64,000 nt of DNA. Origin: Bacillus sp. ISL-55. Lineage in GTDB: Bacteria > Bacillota > Bacilli > Bacillales > Cytobacillaceae. The translations under genes were made by a program, and so were the position numbers. Of the stretch, positions 42,506 to 50,019 are shown piece by piece. Where the stretch lies: the NCBI RefSeq assembly GCF_018613155.1, contig NZ_JAGGQU010000008.1, positions 82,175 through 146,174 on the forward strand, in the 5' to 3' direction. The notes beneath the pieces are model-generated. The model was given only the letters and a program-made list of their open reading frames with translations. It did not search any database and had not been told where the DNA came from. Position 1 is the stretch's first letter. Each line of letters opens with the position of its first letter.

Positions 42506-43366
42506 ATGATTAAATGCATAGCTACAGATATGGATGGGACATTACTGACTGCTACCCAGCAGATTACTGCGGAGAACCGCGAAGCGATTTTAAAAGCAAA
42601 AGAGAAGGGAGTGGAAGTCGTTGTCGCAACGGGGAGATCGTTCGAGGAAGCAAGATTCGTTCTTGAGGAATCCGGTCTTAAACTGCCAATGATTTGTGTG
42701 AATGGAGCCGAGGTTCGTTCCGAGGATGGGGGAATTGTTTCTTCAAGCCCGTTGAATAAGGCGGAGGCCCGACAGGCAGCGCTAAGGCTTGTGGAAAGCG
42801 GCGTTTATTTCGAGGTATACACCAACAAAGGTACTTTTACCGAGGATGAGGATAAGGCGATCTCCATTATCGTTGATATTTTTTCAACCGCAAACCCTGA
42901 AGTGCCGATCGAAAAAATTGCCGAGGCTGCTGAGGAAAGAATGCATAAAGGACTCATTACAAAGATTGACCATTATGACGAATTATTCGAGGACGACCAA
43001 TATGAGATTTACAAGCTGCTGGCATTTTCGCTAGATGATGACAAGCTAGAGGCCGCAAAGGATGGCCTGCAGGAAATTTCAGGGCTTGCGGTCAGCTCAT
43101 CCGGGAGTGAGAACATAGAAATCACAAGTCTCGACGCTCAAAAGGGAGTTGCCCTGGAAAAGTTCGCAGCTTCAAGAGGAATCAGCCTGGAGGAAACGAT
43201 GGCGCTGGGTGACAATTTCAATGATGTCTCGATGCTTGAAAAAGTTGGCAAACCAGTAGCGATGGGCAATGCCGCTCAGGAAATCAAAGAGCTTTGCGGC
43301 GAAGTGACACTGACAAATGAAGAAAGCGGCGTCGGAAAAGCGATTTTGAAGGTGCTGGAAGATTGA
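42506..43366 (+). CDS. Cof-type HAD-IIB phosphatase
   Basis: A 286-residue sugar-phosphate or nucleotide phosphatase. It has motif I TDMDGTLL with both Asp residues, motif II ATGRS, a type IIB cap (about 85-190) and motif IV LGDNFNDVSMLE with GKPVAMGNA. The substrate is not predictable; B. subtilis has several similar enzymes. ATG at 42506 is chosen for the AAGGTG site; an upstream ATG at 42464 lacks one. Being divergent from the sugar importer it may dephosphorylate a sugar intermediate, but that is only context. Confidence 0.88.
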   Translation: MIKCIATDMDGTLLTATQQITAENREAILKAKEKGVEVVVATGRSFEEARFVLEESGLKLPMICVNGAEVRSEDGGIVSSSPLNKAEARQAALRLVESGVYFEVYTNKGTFTEDEDKAISIIVDIFSTANPEVPIEKIAEAAEERMHKGLITKIDHYDELFEDDQYEIYKLLAFSLDDDKLEAAKDGLQEISGLAVSSSGSENIEITSLDAQKGVALEKFAASRGISLEETMALGDNFNDVSMLEKVGKPVAMGNAAQEIKELCGEVTLTNEESGVGKAILKVLED

Positions 43367-43374
43367 TTTTTGAC

Positions 43375-43480
43375 TGGATTTAGGACATCTGATATTAGTG
43401 GATTTTGACATTTGATTTTCAGTGGATTTGAACTTCTGATTATAGAATGGACTAAATATTAGACGGACTAAATATTAGAA
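43375..43480. repeat. array H: short degenerate tandem repeat, 24-bp spacing
   Basis: TGGATT-type motifs start at 43375, 43399 and 43423 (24 bp apart) and a variant at 43448. GGACTAAATATTAGA is then repeated at 43449 and 43465. The array follows the HAD stop codon by a few bases and ends just before the lipoprotein gene. Confidence 0.6.
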
Positions 43481-43509
43481 TGGAGTTTATATAGGAAGGG
43501 ACGTGTGTC

Positions 43510-44607
43510 ATGAAAAAATTCTCGTATGTGTTGCTAGCAGTGCTGATGATGATGGCAGGCTGTTCAACTGGCGGTGACGAAACGAAGCCTGCAGGTGAAG
43601 TGAATCAAAAACCAGAAGACAAAGAAGCGATTGCCCAGGCCGGCCAGCTTGAGGTTGTTGCAGAAAATCTGGAAGTCCCATGGTCAATCAATAAAAACGG
43701 CGAGACATTTTACTTGAGTGAACGCCCTGGTTCGATTGTAAAAGTGGAAGGCGACACCACTGAGCGGCAGAAGGTTATTTTTAAAAAGAAATTGTCACAA
43801 GCTGCTGAAGCCGGATTTCTTGGCTTTGTGCTCGCTCCTGATTTCAAGCAGTCGAACAAGGCATTTGCTTATTATACATACGAGAATGGCACCGGGCAGT
43901 TCAATCGGATTGTCGAACTGACTTCGAACAATGGGGAATGGGAGGAAGGCAAGCTGCTGCTTGATAAAATCCCGAGCGGACGCTTCCACCATGGAGGCAG
44001 GCTGAAAATCGGTCCAGATGGAAAGCTTTATGCCACGACAGGTGATGCGGCAACCAATCCGGAAATCGCCCAGGATCTAAATTCGCTCGGCGGTAAAATC
44101 CTGCGTCTGAACCTAGATGGTTCTGTTCCGGCAGATAATCCATTTGAAAACTCCTATGTATACAGCTATGGCCACCGCAATCCGCAGGGGCTGGCCTGGT
44201 CGGAGGATGGGACGCTCTATGCCAGCGAGCACGGCCCATCTGCGCAGGATGAAATCAATCTGATTCTAGCCGGAAAAAACTACGGCTGGCCCGTAATTAC
44301 AGGAGATGACACACAGCAGGGGATGGAAGCGCCCATTTTCCACTCTGGAAGCGATACATGGGCACCATCAGGAATGGCAGCGCATGAAGGGAAGTTATAT
44401 GTTGCAACTTTGAGGGGCAATGCATTACGAGAGTTCGATCCCGCCGCGAAAACTACGAGAGAAGTAGTCACCGGATTAGGGCGAATACGCGATGTGATCG
44501 TCAATGGTGATGAATTATATTTCATCAGCAACAATACCGACGGCCGCGGCACTCCAAGTGAAGGCGATGACAAGCTTTATCGCGTAAAATTGGAGGATTT
44601 ACGATAA
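43510..44607 (+). CDS. PQQ-dependent sugar dehydrogenase-like lipoprotein
   Basis: A 365-residue exported lipoprotein (lipobox MAGC, Cys18) with a soluble glucose dehydrogenase / YliI-type six-bladed beta-propeller. Family marks are VPWSINKNGETFYLSERPG, GFLGFVLAPDF, GGRLKIGPDGKLYATTGDA, YGHRNPQGLAWS and SEHGPSAQDEIN. Relatives oxidise aldose sugars with PQQ; whether this organism makes or takes up PQQ is unknown. Its own terminator follows. Confidence 0.88.
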   Translation: MKKFSYVLLAVLMMMAGCSTGGDETKPAGEVNQKPEDKEAIAQAGQLEVVAENLEVPWSINKNGETFYLSERPGSIVKVEGDTTERQKVIFKKKLSQAAEAGFLGFVLAPDFKQSNKAFAYYTYENGTGQFNRIVELTSNNGEWEEGKLLLDKIPSGRFHHGGRLKIGPDGKLYATTGDAATNPEIAQDLNSLGGKILRLNLDGSVPADNPFENSYVYSYGHRNPQGLAWSEDGTLYASEHGPSAQDEINLILAGKNYGWPVITGDDTQQGMEAPIFHSGSDTWAPSGMAAHEGKLYVATLRGNALREFDPAAKTTREVVTGLGRIRDVIVNGDELYFISNNTDGRGTPSEGDDKLYRVKLEDLR

Positions 44608-44616
44608 ATATGGGGG

Positions 44617-44650
44617 AGGAGTACCTGAAGTGGTGCTCCTTTTCTTGTTT
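44617..44650 (+). terminator. terminator of the sugar dehydrogenase gene
   Basis: Nine-base arms AGGAGTACC (44617-44625) and GGTGCTCCT (44632-44640) with one G-T pair and a T-rich tail. Confidence 0.75.
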
Positions 44651-44670
44651 TGGAGAAGTACTGGAAGTAG

Positions 44671-44800
44671 TTATTGGCGAAAATCTGATTTTATTGGCGG
44701 AGTTCACAATTTTATTGGCGAAAATCTGATTTTATTGGCGATTTTCACATATTTATTGGCGAAAATCCATTTTTATTGGCGAACTGGAAATTACCCGCGA
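44671..44800. repeat. array C: 20/21-bp tandem repeat, six to seven copies
   Basis: TTATTGGCG starts at 44671, 44691, 44712, 44732, 44753 and 44773, alternating 20 and 21 bp (mean 20.4). A degenerate copy (TTACCCGCG) is at 44791. Bases between are A/T-rich (AAAATCTGATT). It lies between the terminator of the sugar dehydrogenase gene and a second hairpin. Confidence 0.85.
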
Positions 44801-44821
44801 TTTTTTCCAGTTCCAAAACAA

Positions 44822-44871
44822 AAACTGCACCTCCACTGTTAGTTTTGTGTCTAACAATGGGGGTGCAGTTT
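44822..44871. terminator. hairpin between convergent genes
   Basis: AAACTGCACC (44822-44831) pairs with GGTGCAGTTT (44862-44871), with a second inner stem GTTAG/CTAAC. It lies at the 3' end of the TetR gene. Confidence 0.7.
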
Positions 44872-44885
44872 CATTCACGCCTGGT

Positions 44886-45545
44886 TTAATTTTTGCTGCT
44901 GTTCGGTCCTGCTAAACCATGCAGGATGAATTGGATGGTACGCTCTGTCTCTGCTTCATCATCCCACTGAGCTTCGGGCAGGATCATATAACGTGCGATC
45001 AAATAACCGAAAATCGCAGAAAATGTCATCCTGAATACGCTGTAAGCTGGAATCTCAATGATTTGCCCTTTTTCCTGATAATGCTCCACAAGCTTTTCGA
45101 ATCGCTCGTAGATCCTCAATCCGATATGTTCCTTGAAAAGCTCCTTCAATTCTGGATGGAACGGGATTTCCTGCACCAATATTTTAACTGTCGGGAGGTT
45201 TTTAATCAGAAATTCACGGCGGTTTTCAAGCATTGCCTTAAGAAAGTCTTCCACATGCTCATAGTCCTGGTCGAGGACCTTCTTCAAATCTTTTATGATA
45301 AAAGGTGCCACAAACTTTGCCATCACTGGAGCGACAATTGCCAGCAGCAAATCCTTTTTTGTTTTGTAGTGTCTGAAAATCGTGCCTTCAGCGACGCCTG
45401 CCTTCTTGGCGATTTCACTGGTTGATGTAGCGGAAAACCCTTTTTCAGCGAAGGATTCAATCGCAGAAATGATGATTTTCTTCTGCTTATCCGTCAGTTC
45501 TTCTCCGTCCATCAACTCATCTATTTTAAAGTCGTGATCTGTCAT
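44886..45545 (-). CDS. TetR/AcrR-family transcriptional regulator
   Basis: A 219-residue TetR regulator. Residues about 20-66 are the helix-turn-helix domain (IISAIESFAEKGFSATSTSE, AGVAEGTIFRHYKTKKDLLL); the helical ligand-binding domain follows. It lies 21 bp downstream of the ABC exporter genes on the same strand. The probable operators are two identical 16-bp palindromes in front of the ATPase gene (47335-47399), so the whole three-gene operon is likely self-repressed and induced by a compound the exporter removes. Confidence 0.9.
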   Translation of the reverse strand: MTDHDFKIDELMDGEELTDKQKKIIISAIESFAEKGFSATSTSEIAKKAGVAEGTIFRHYKTKKDLLLAIVAPVMAKFVAPFIIKDLKKVLDQDYEHVEDFLKAMLENRREFLIKNLPTVKILVQEIPFHPELKELFKEHIGLRIYERFEKLVEHYQEKGQIIEIPAYSVFRMTFSAIFGYLIARYMILPEAQWDDEAETERTIQFILHGLAGPNSSKN

Positions 45546-45566
45546 CGTTTACTCCTTTCGCTACGG

Positions 45567-46598
45567 TCAAACTGCGCGGTGTTTCCGCAGTGCTAATATA
45601 TTGAGGAATATGAACAAAGCGGAAAACCCGGCCAGCATTAACAAATTGCCATAGATGGCATCCCATCCATATCCTCTCACCATAATATCACGCAAAGCCT
45701 CGGCGGCATAATAGAGTGGCGTGATCGGTCCAAGCCAGCTCAGCCAATCAGATATCGTATCGAGATTGATCAGGCCAGAGAAGAAAAACTGCGGCACGAT
45801 GATGATCGGGATGAACTGGATCATCTGGAATTCATTATTGGCAAACGCCGACAACAGGGTGCCGAGCGTCAGTGCTGTCATCGATAACAATAAGGTGATC
45901 AGCAAAACATAGATGAACGAACCTTCCATCAGCATCCCCAGGATATAGATCGCATACCAGGCAATCAGCGTGGCCTGCAGCATAGTGAAGATTCCGAAGC
46001 CAAGGACATAGCCGATGACGATTTCCCATTTTCGCAGCGGGCTCGAGAGCAATTTTTCAAGCGTGCCGCTCGTTCTTTCTCGTAAAAAAGAAATCCCGGA
46101 AATGATGAACACAAAAAAGAAGGCGAAGAAGCCAAGCAATACCGGGCCGAAATAATCAAACTGGCTCATATCGTCTGAGCCATGGATATAATCGACGTTC
46201 AGTTCCGATTGACCCTGTGAAGGCAAAAGCTCTTTTGTTGCCTGCTGGAACCATCTCATGACAGCACCGTTGACAGACGGATCGCTGCCTTCGAGTACAA
46301 TTTTATCCAGCATAGGGCCTTCAAAAACAACATACCCATCGATTTCCTGGTTCAACGCATCCCCTTCTGCAGCTTTCACAGATTCATATTCTGTTATTTT
46401 TGCGTCATCAATATCGAGTTTCTCCATCACAGGGTCTGGAACATCGACCAGACCGACCTTCGGGATATAGTTTTCTCCGTTAAAAACAAGGTGAAGCATC
46501 GTCAGGATCAGGAGCGGGGCAACAAGCATCATTGCCAGTGTTCTTTTATCCCTGAGGAATTGCCGGATAATCCTAATCACTAAAGCTCTAATTCTCAT
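45567..46598 (-). CDS. ABC-2 type exporter permease
   Basis: A 343-residue membrane protein of the YhgE/YbhR-like ABC-2 class. One N-terminal helix (TLAMMLVAPLLILTMLHLVF) and an external domain of about 130 residues precede a five-helix bundle with the LRERTSGTLEKLLSSPLRKWE coupling segment (shown in part). ATG at 46598 follows GGAGGTG. It overlaps the ATPase gene by 11 bp. A multidrug or antimicrobial exporter is the usual role for this class. Confidence 0.87.
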   Translation of the reverse strand: MRIRALVIRIIRQFLRDKRTLAMMLVAPLLILTMLHLVFNGENYIPKVGLVDVPDPVMEKLDIDDAKITEYESVKAAEGDALNQEIDGYVVFEGPMLDKIVLEGSDPSVNGAVMRWFQQATKELLPSQGQSELNVDYIHGSDDMSQFDYFGPVLLGFFAFFFVFIISGISFLRERTSGTLEKLLSSPLRKWEIVIGYVLGFGIFTMLQATLIAWYAIYILGMLMEGSFIYVLLITLLLSMTALTLGTLLSAFANNEFQMIQFIPIIIVPQFFFSGLINLDTISDWLSWLGPITPLYYAAEALRDIMVRGYGWDAIYGNLLMLAGFSALFIFLNILALRKHRAV

Positions 46599-47310
46599 GC
46601 TGGACACCTCCGTATGCTAAAAATGCTTCCTCGACGCTGGCAGAACCAGTCTTTTCCTTTAATTCCGCAGGAGTGCCGACCGCGATCAGAACACCATCTC
46701 GAATCAGTCCCAATCTGTCGCATTTCTCTGCTTCATCCATGACATGTGTTGTGACGATCAGCGTTTTTCCCTGTGCCTTCAAATCATAAAAACCCGACCA
46801 GATGCTCTGGCGCAGAACGGGATCGATGCCGACAGTCGGTTCATCGAGAATCAACAGCTCTGGTTCATGCAGAAGTGCTGAAGCGAGTGATAGACGGCGT
46901 TTCATGCCGCCAGAATAATTGGTTACCAGTTTGTTAAGATGCTCAGATAAGTCGACAAGCTGCATTACTTCTAAAATACGTTTTTTTCGATGCGTGCCCT
47001 TGAGCCCGAACAAGGAGGCAAAGAATTCAAGGTTTTCTTTAGCGGATAATTCGGTATAGAGTGCGTCCGATTGAGCCATATAGCCGATTCTTTCAATCAG
47101 CTTTAAGGAAGGCATGTTTTCGCCGAAAAGATAATTTTCACCTTCGCTGGGCGTTTCCAGACCGACGAGCTGCCGAACCAGAGTCGTTTTTCCTGCTCCG
47201 GAGGGTCCGAGCAACCCGAAAATTTCGCCGCTTTCAATTTCTAAGTTGATATTTTTTAAGACGTCTTGCTTACCATAGCGTTTACTTACATTCTTAATTG
47301 AAATAATCAT
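46588..47310 (-). CDS. ABC exporter ATP-binding protein
   Basis: A 240-residue ATPase: Walker A GPSGAGKTT (about 38-46), Q-loop GYMAQSDAL, signature NYSGGMKRRLS, Walker B LLILDEPTVGIDP, and H-loop TTHVMDEAE. It energises the downstream permease. ATG at 47310 has AAGGATGG upstream; the longer in-frame start at 47346 lies inside the operator region and is unlikely. First gene of the TetR-controlled operon. Confidence 0.9.
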   Translation of the reverse strand: MIISIKNVSKRYGKQDVLKNINLEIESGEIFGLLGPSGAGKTTLVRQLVGLETPSEGENYLFGENMPSLKLIERIGYMAQSDALYTELSAKENLEFFASLFGLKGTHRKKRILEVMQLVDLSEHLNKLVTNYSGGMKRRLSLASALLHEPELLILDEPTVGIDPVLRQSIWSGFYDLKAQGKTLIVTTHVMDEAEKCDRLGLIRDGVLIAVGTPAELKEKTGSASVEEAFLAYGGVQHEN

Positions 47311-47333
47311 GGAATTTTCACCATCCTTTTTAA

Positions 47334-47399
47334 AGTGAGTAATCACTCACTAACAGGATAACTGATAAACTTTGATTTGTATAGTGAGTAATCACTCAC
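47334..47399 (-). promoter_or_regulatory. twin TetR-type operators
   Basis: The 16-bp inverted repeat GTGAGTAATCACTCAC occurs twice, at 47335-47350 and 47384-47399, 49 bp apart. TATACA on the minus strand next to the distal copy is a possible -10, so the distal site would lie in the promoter spacer and the proximal one over the leader. Confidence 0.7.
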
Positions 47400-47508
47400 A
47401 AATTAATTTAAAATCCGACATTGTCCCCAAAATGCTTAATTCAATGTTTATGTGCTATCATACGAGGTAGAGATAACTGAAAATTTTTAAAATGGGGGAA
47501 GTGATCTC

Positions 47509-47844
47509 TTGTTTTTTAAAAAGAAGCGTATGGTGCTGTTTCTTGTTCCCATTCTGCTGATTATTGGCCTGTATTTCTATGACGCGAATTTAGATGTATA
47601 CATGAATAAAACAGACGGAATAATTGTCCATAAAGACAAAGAGTTTCACCGAGGGTATGAGACCTATCAAAAATATTATGTGAATGGCGAGAAAACCTTT
47701 GAAATCGACCGCTTGATTGGCAAGACCGATAACAGCAGATTCCTTGGGTTCAAGGAGTCGGTGTGGAAAATCAAAGGGGAGCCGGAGGATAAGGTTGTGT
47801 TTGTTAAAGGCTTGATGATTGAGGGAGTTTATGAACGTAAGTAA
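47509..47844 (+). CDS. small membrane-anchored protein of unknown function
   Basis: A 111-residue protein with a basic start and one N-terminal helix (MVLFLVPILLIIGLYFYD), then an external domain of about 80 residues with a Lys/Tyr/Glu-rich strand pattern (YETYQKYYVNGEKTFEIDRL). Start TTG at 47509 after a GGGGGAAGTG ribosome site. I recognise no family. A terminator follows directly. Confidence 0.65.
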   Translation: MFFKKKRMVLFLVPILLIIGLYFYDANLDVYMNKTDGIIVHKDKEFHRGYETYQKYYVNGEKTFEIDRLIGKTDNSRFLGFKESVWKIKGEPEDKVVFVKGLMIEGVYERK

Positions 47845-47845
47845 A

Positions 47846-47869
47846 AAGTCCACCTAAAAAGGTGGACTT
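47846..47869. terminator. short hairpin terminator
   Basis: Nine-base arms AAGTCCACC (47846-47854) and GGTGGACTT (47861-47869) around TAAAAA, between convergent genes. Confidence 0.7.
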
Positions 47870-47871
47870 CA

Positions 47872-48540
47872 TCATGAGAATTTATAGGTCCAGAAGCGTT
47901 CGTTGTTGAGCCACGCCAACGTTTTTGGATCCTTTTCTTTCAACTTATCAGCCATTTCTTCAAGCATCAGCTCAGTCTGGGAGCGGTGTGCACGAATGGC
48001 ATCAAGCTTGATGTCCGCAACAGCACTTATATCATATACGATATCCGGCTCGCCAAGCTCTTCGACACAGTTGCGTGAGAACGCAACGCAATGAAGCTTC
48101 GGCCTGTCTGCTGCAGGGATTTTTTCGACTGCGCGCACCACTGCCGCACCTGTTGCCTCATGGTCCGGGTGGACGGAGTAACCTGGGTAGAAGGTGATGA
48201 CGAGCGAAGGATCCAACTCGGTGATTAATGAAGACATCAGATTGGTCAGCATATCATCATCCTCGAACTCAACCGTCTTGTCACGGAACCCAAGCATGCG
48301 CAAATCATTGATTCCCATCGCACGCGCGGCGTCCTTTAGCTCCTTTTTACGTATAGCAGGAAGGGTTTCCCGGTTTGCGAACGGGGGATTCCCCATATTT
48401 CGTCCCATCTGTCCAAGTGTCAAACAGGCATAGGTGACAGGCGTTCCCATGTTTACATGGGAGGCGATTGTTCCGGAAACACCGAATGCCTCATCATCAG
48501 GATGAGGGAACACGACAAGTACATGCCTTTCTTTTTCCAT
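47872..48540 (-). CDS. bshB2: bacillithiol biosynthesis N-acetylglucosaminyl-malate deacetylase BshB2
   Basis: A 222-residue LmbE/PIG-L-type zinc deacetylase. The metal site begins FPHPDDEAFG near residue 12 and includes HPDHEATG (about 117). It deacetylates GlcNAc-malate to GlcN-malate in bacillithiol synthesis. The partner gene yojF follows upstream in the same unit exactly as in B. subtilis (yojF-yojG), which supports the BshB2 rather than BshB1 assignment. ATG at 48540 after AAAGGAG. Confidence 0.9.
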   Translation of the reverse strand: MEKERHVLVVFPHPDDEAFGVSGTIASHVNMGTPVTYACLTLGQMGRNMGNPPFANRETLPAIRKKELKDAARAMGINDLRMLGFRDKTVEFEDDDMLTNLMSSLITELDPSLVITFYPGYSVHPDHEATGAAVVRAVEKIPAADRPKLHCVAFSRNCVEELGEPDIVYDISAVADIKLDAIRAHRSQTELMLEEMADKLKEKDPKTLAWLNNERFWTYKFS

Positions 48541-48575
48541 CGTAAAATCTCTCCTTTCAGCCAAGTCCAAATAAC

Positions 48576-48923
48576 TTATTCGAACGGTGTTTCGCTTATT
48601 TCAAGGGCAACGGCAAGCTTTCCGTTAAAATCATGGCCGGCCAGCAGCAGTCTTCCTTTATCATCAATTTCGAAGTGTGTGATTCCCTCAGCGTACACCC
48701 AGCCAAAAGGTATCTTCAAACCTGTCCGATACGGACCTTCACCCGTAATTTTCGCACGTTCATATGTTACCTTCGCATTGCGGATATACGCGCCTGATGA
48801 AAAGAATGACTCATTGTTGTGGGATGCGTACGCTCCATTTGTTGTTTCTAAATGGACATAGACTTCTTTGTCTTTAAAACGGTCCAGGGCGTCCTGGACT
48901 TCTGATAAAATCACCGGATCCAT
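48576..48923 (-). CDS. yojF: YojF family protein (DUF1806)
   Basis: A 115-residue cytoplasmic protein of the YojF family (DVYVHLETTNGAYASH-like core; KIPFGWVYAEGITHFEIDDK). In B. subtilis yojF is next to yojG (bshB2), and the same pair is kept here, 35 bp apart. Function unknown; a role in bacillithiol synthesis is suspected from the conserved linkage only. First gene of the two-gene unit. Confidence 0.88.
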   Translation of the reverse strand: MDPVILSEVQDALDRFKDKEVYVHLETTNGAYASHNNESFFSSGAYIRNAKVTYERAKITGEGPYRTGLKIPFGWVYAEGITHFEIDDKGRLLLAGHDFNGKLAVALEISETPFE

Positions 48924-48994
48924 CTTTGTTCCTCCTTCCCGCGCTTAGAAGTTTTCAGTTTATAATAGCCGAATGAATGGCCTTCTATGAAAAA

Positions 48995-49119
48995 TGTCCA
49001 GTTTCAGCGCCTAACCCCTCGAGTCGCTTCGGTCCGCCCAATGAAGTCAAAGAACGACTTCACTGGTCGGCCCTCCAGCGCTTGTCGGGGTTGAACAAGG
49101 CGCTTACACTTTTCTTATA
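48995..49119. repeat. structured intergenic repeat element
   Basis: A GC-rich island in an AT-rich gap. Nested stems: AGCGCCT (49006-49012) with AGGCGCT (49098-49104), AACCCC (49013-49018) with GGGGTT (49087-49092), and an inner hairpin TGAAGTC (49042-49048) with GACTTCA (49056-49062) around a 7-base loop. From memory, elements with the same ends (CAGCGCCTA...CCCCTCG, TTGTCGGGG...GAACAAGGCGCTT) and variable centres are scattered in many Bacillaceae genomes. The rest of the gap (48924-48994, 49120-49288) shows nothing else. Confidence 0.7.
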
Positions 49120-49288
49120 AAAATCAATAATATCTATATTACTAAAAATTCCTTCTAAAAGCGAAATGTACGCTCGAAAGACTGAATAAACGTACCATCT
49201 AGTTTGAGAAGTATCATCAGAAATGATTTTACATATAGTGTTTAATCAGGAAGGCAAATGGAAAAAGTGAAGGAAAAGGAGGGAGCCT

Positions 49289-49645
49289 ATGAATCATGCA
49301 AAGGCATTATTGATAAAAGGCATCATGACATTTGTTGTTCTTCTTCTATTAATGGGTAGTTTTGCAGCAATCGGTGATATTCTCGTCATTACGCTCGTTC
49401 TTGGTGCAATTTCCTATCTTGCCGGTGATTTGTTCATTCTTCCGAAAACTAGCAATCTTACCGCTTCACTATCTGATTTGGCCCTTTCATTTTTCTTGAT
49501 ATGGGGACTTGGATTGATGTTGTTCGAGCAAAGCGATGGCATTGTTTTTGCAGCACTATTTGCTTCAGTATTGATTGCTTCCGGAGAATGGTTCTTTCAT
49601 AGTTATATGGCAGATCGGGTGCTTCGGATTAATCGGAAGATATAG
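49289..49645 (+). CDS. DUF2512 / YndM family membrane protein
   Basis: A 118-residue protein with four membrane helices (GIMTFVVLLLLMGSFAAIGD, VITLVLGAISYLAGDLFIL, LALSFFLIWGLGLMLFE, VFAALFASVLIASGEWFFHS). The pattern SYLAGDLFILP and the C-terminal EWFFHSYM are DUF2512 marks (B. subtilis YndM). Function unknown; such proteins are common in spore-forming Bacilli. Single gene. Confidence 0.85.
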   Translation: MNHAKALLIKGIMTFVVLLLLMGSFAAIGDILVITLVLGAISYLAGDLFILPKTSNLTASLSDLALSFFLIWGLGLMLFEQSDGIVFAALFASVLIASGEWFFHSYMADRVLRINRKI

Positions 49646-49652
49646 TAACTAT

Positions 49653-49927
49653 CGGACAAATTCTTGAGGAAATCCCGAAAAAGTGTCCGTTAGAAGGGCT
49701 CTATCGGACAAACACATGGGAATTCTCAGGAAAAATGTCCATTAGAAGGGCTCTATCGGACAAACGCATGACAATTATCAGGAAAAGTGTCCATTAGACG
49801 AGCTCTATCGGACAAACACATGAGGATTTTCAGGAAAAGTGTCCGTTAGAAGGGCTCTATCGGACAAATACATGAGGAAATCCCGAAAAAATGTCCGTTA
49901 GAAGGACTCTATCGGACAAATACATGA
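49653..49927. repeat. array F: 52-bp tandem repeat, about 5.3 copies
   Basis: CGGACAAA starts at 49653, 49705, 49757, 49809, 49861 and 49913, exactly 52 bp apart. Each unit also has TGTCCG (or TGTCCA) 31 bases on, giving inverted arms at 31/21-bp spacing, followed by TTAGAAGGGCTCTAT. It begins 8 bp after the stop of the DUF2512 gene. Confidence 0.92.
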
Positions 49928-49957
49928 CTTTTAAAAGTTATATCATTCATTAATGGT

Positions 49958-50011
49958 AAAAGAGACTGTCATAAGCTCAAATAATGAGCTTTTAAGACAG
50001 TCTCTTTTTTG
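49958..50011. terminator. long hairpin terminator
   Basis: Outer arms 49958-49970 and 49996-50008 (AGAGACTGTC core) plus inner AAGCTCA/TGAGCTT (49973-49979, 49985-49991), ending in T6, between convergent genes. Confidence 0.85.
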
Positions 50012-50019
50012 TTTTACAT

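Noticed and set aside
44630-44842. A plus-strand frame with FYWRKSDFIGG-like repeats
   Set aside because: It is array C read as protein; the 20/21-bp alternation shifts frame between copies and there is no ribosome site. Such spurious proteins are probably common for this repeat.
49653-49927. CRISPR array
   Set aside because: Both the supposed repeats and the supposed spacers are alike in all copies, and no cas gene is present; it is a simple tandem repeat. The same holds for arrays A, E and G.
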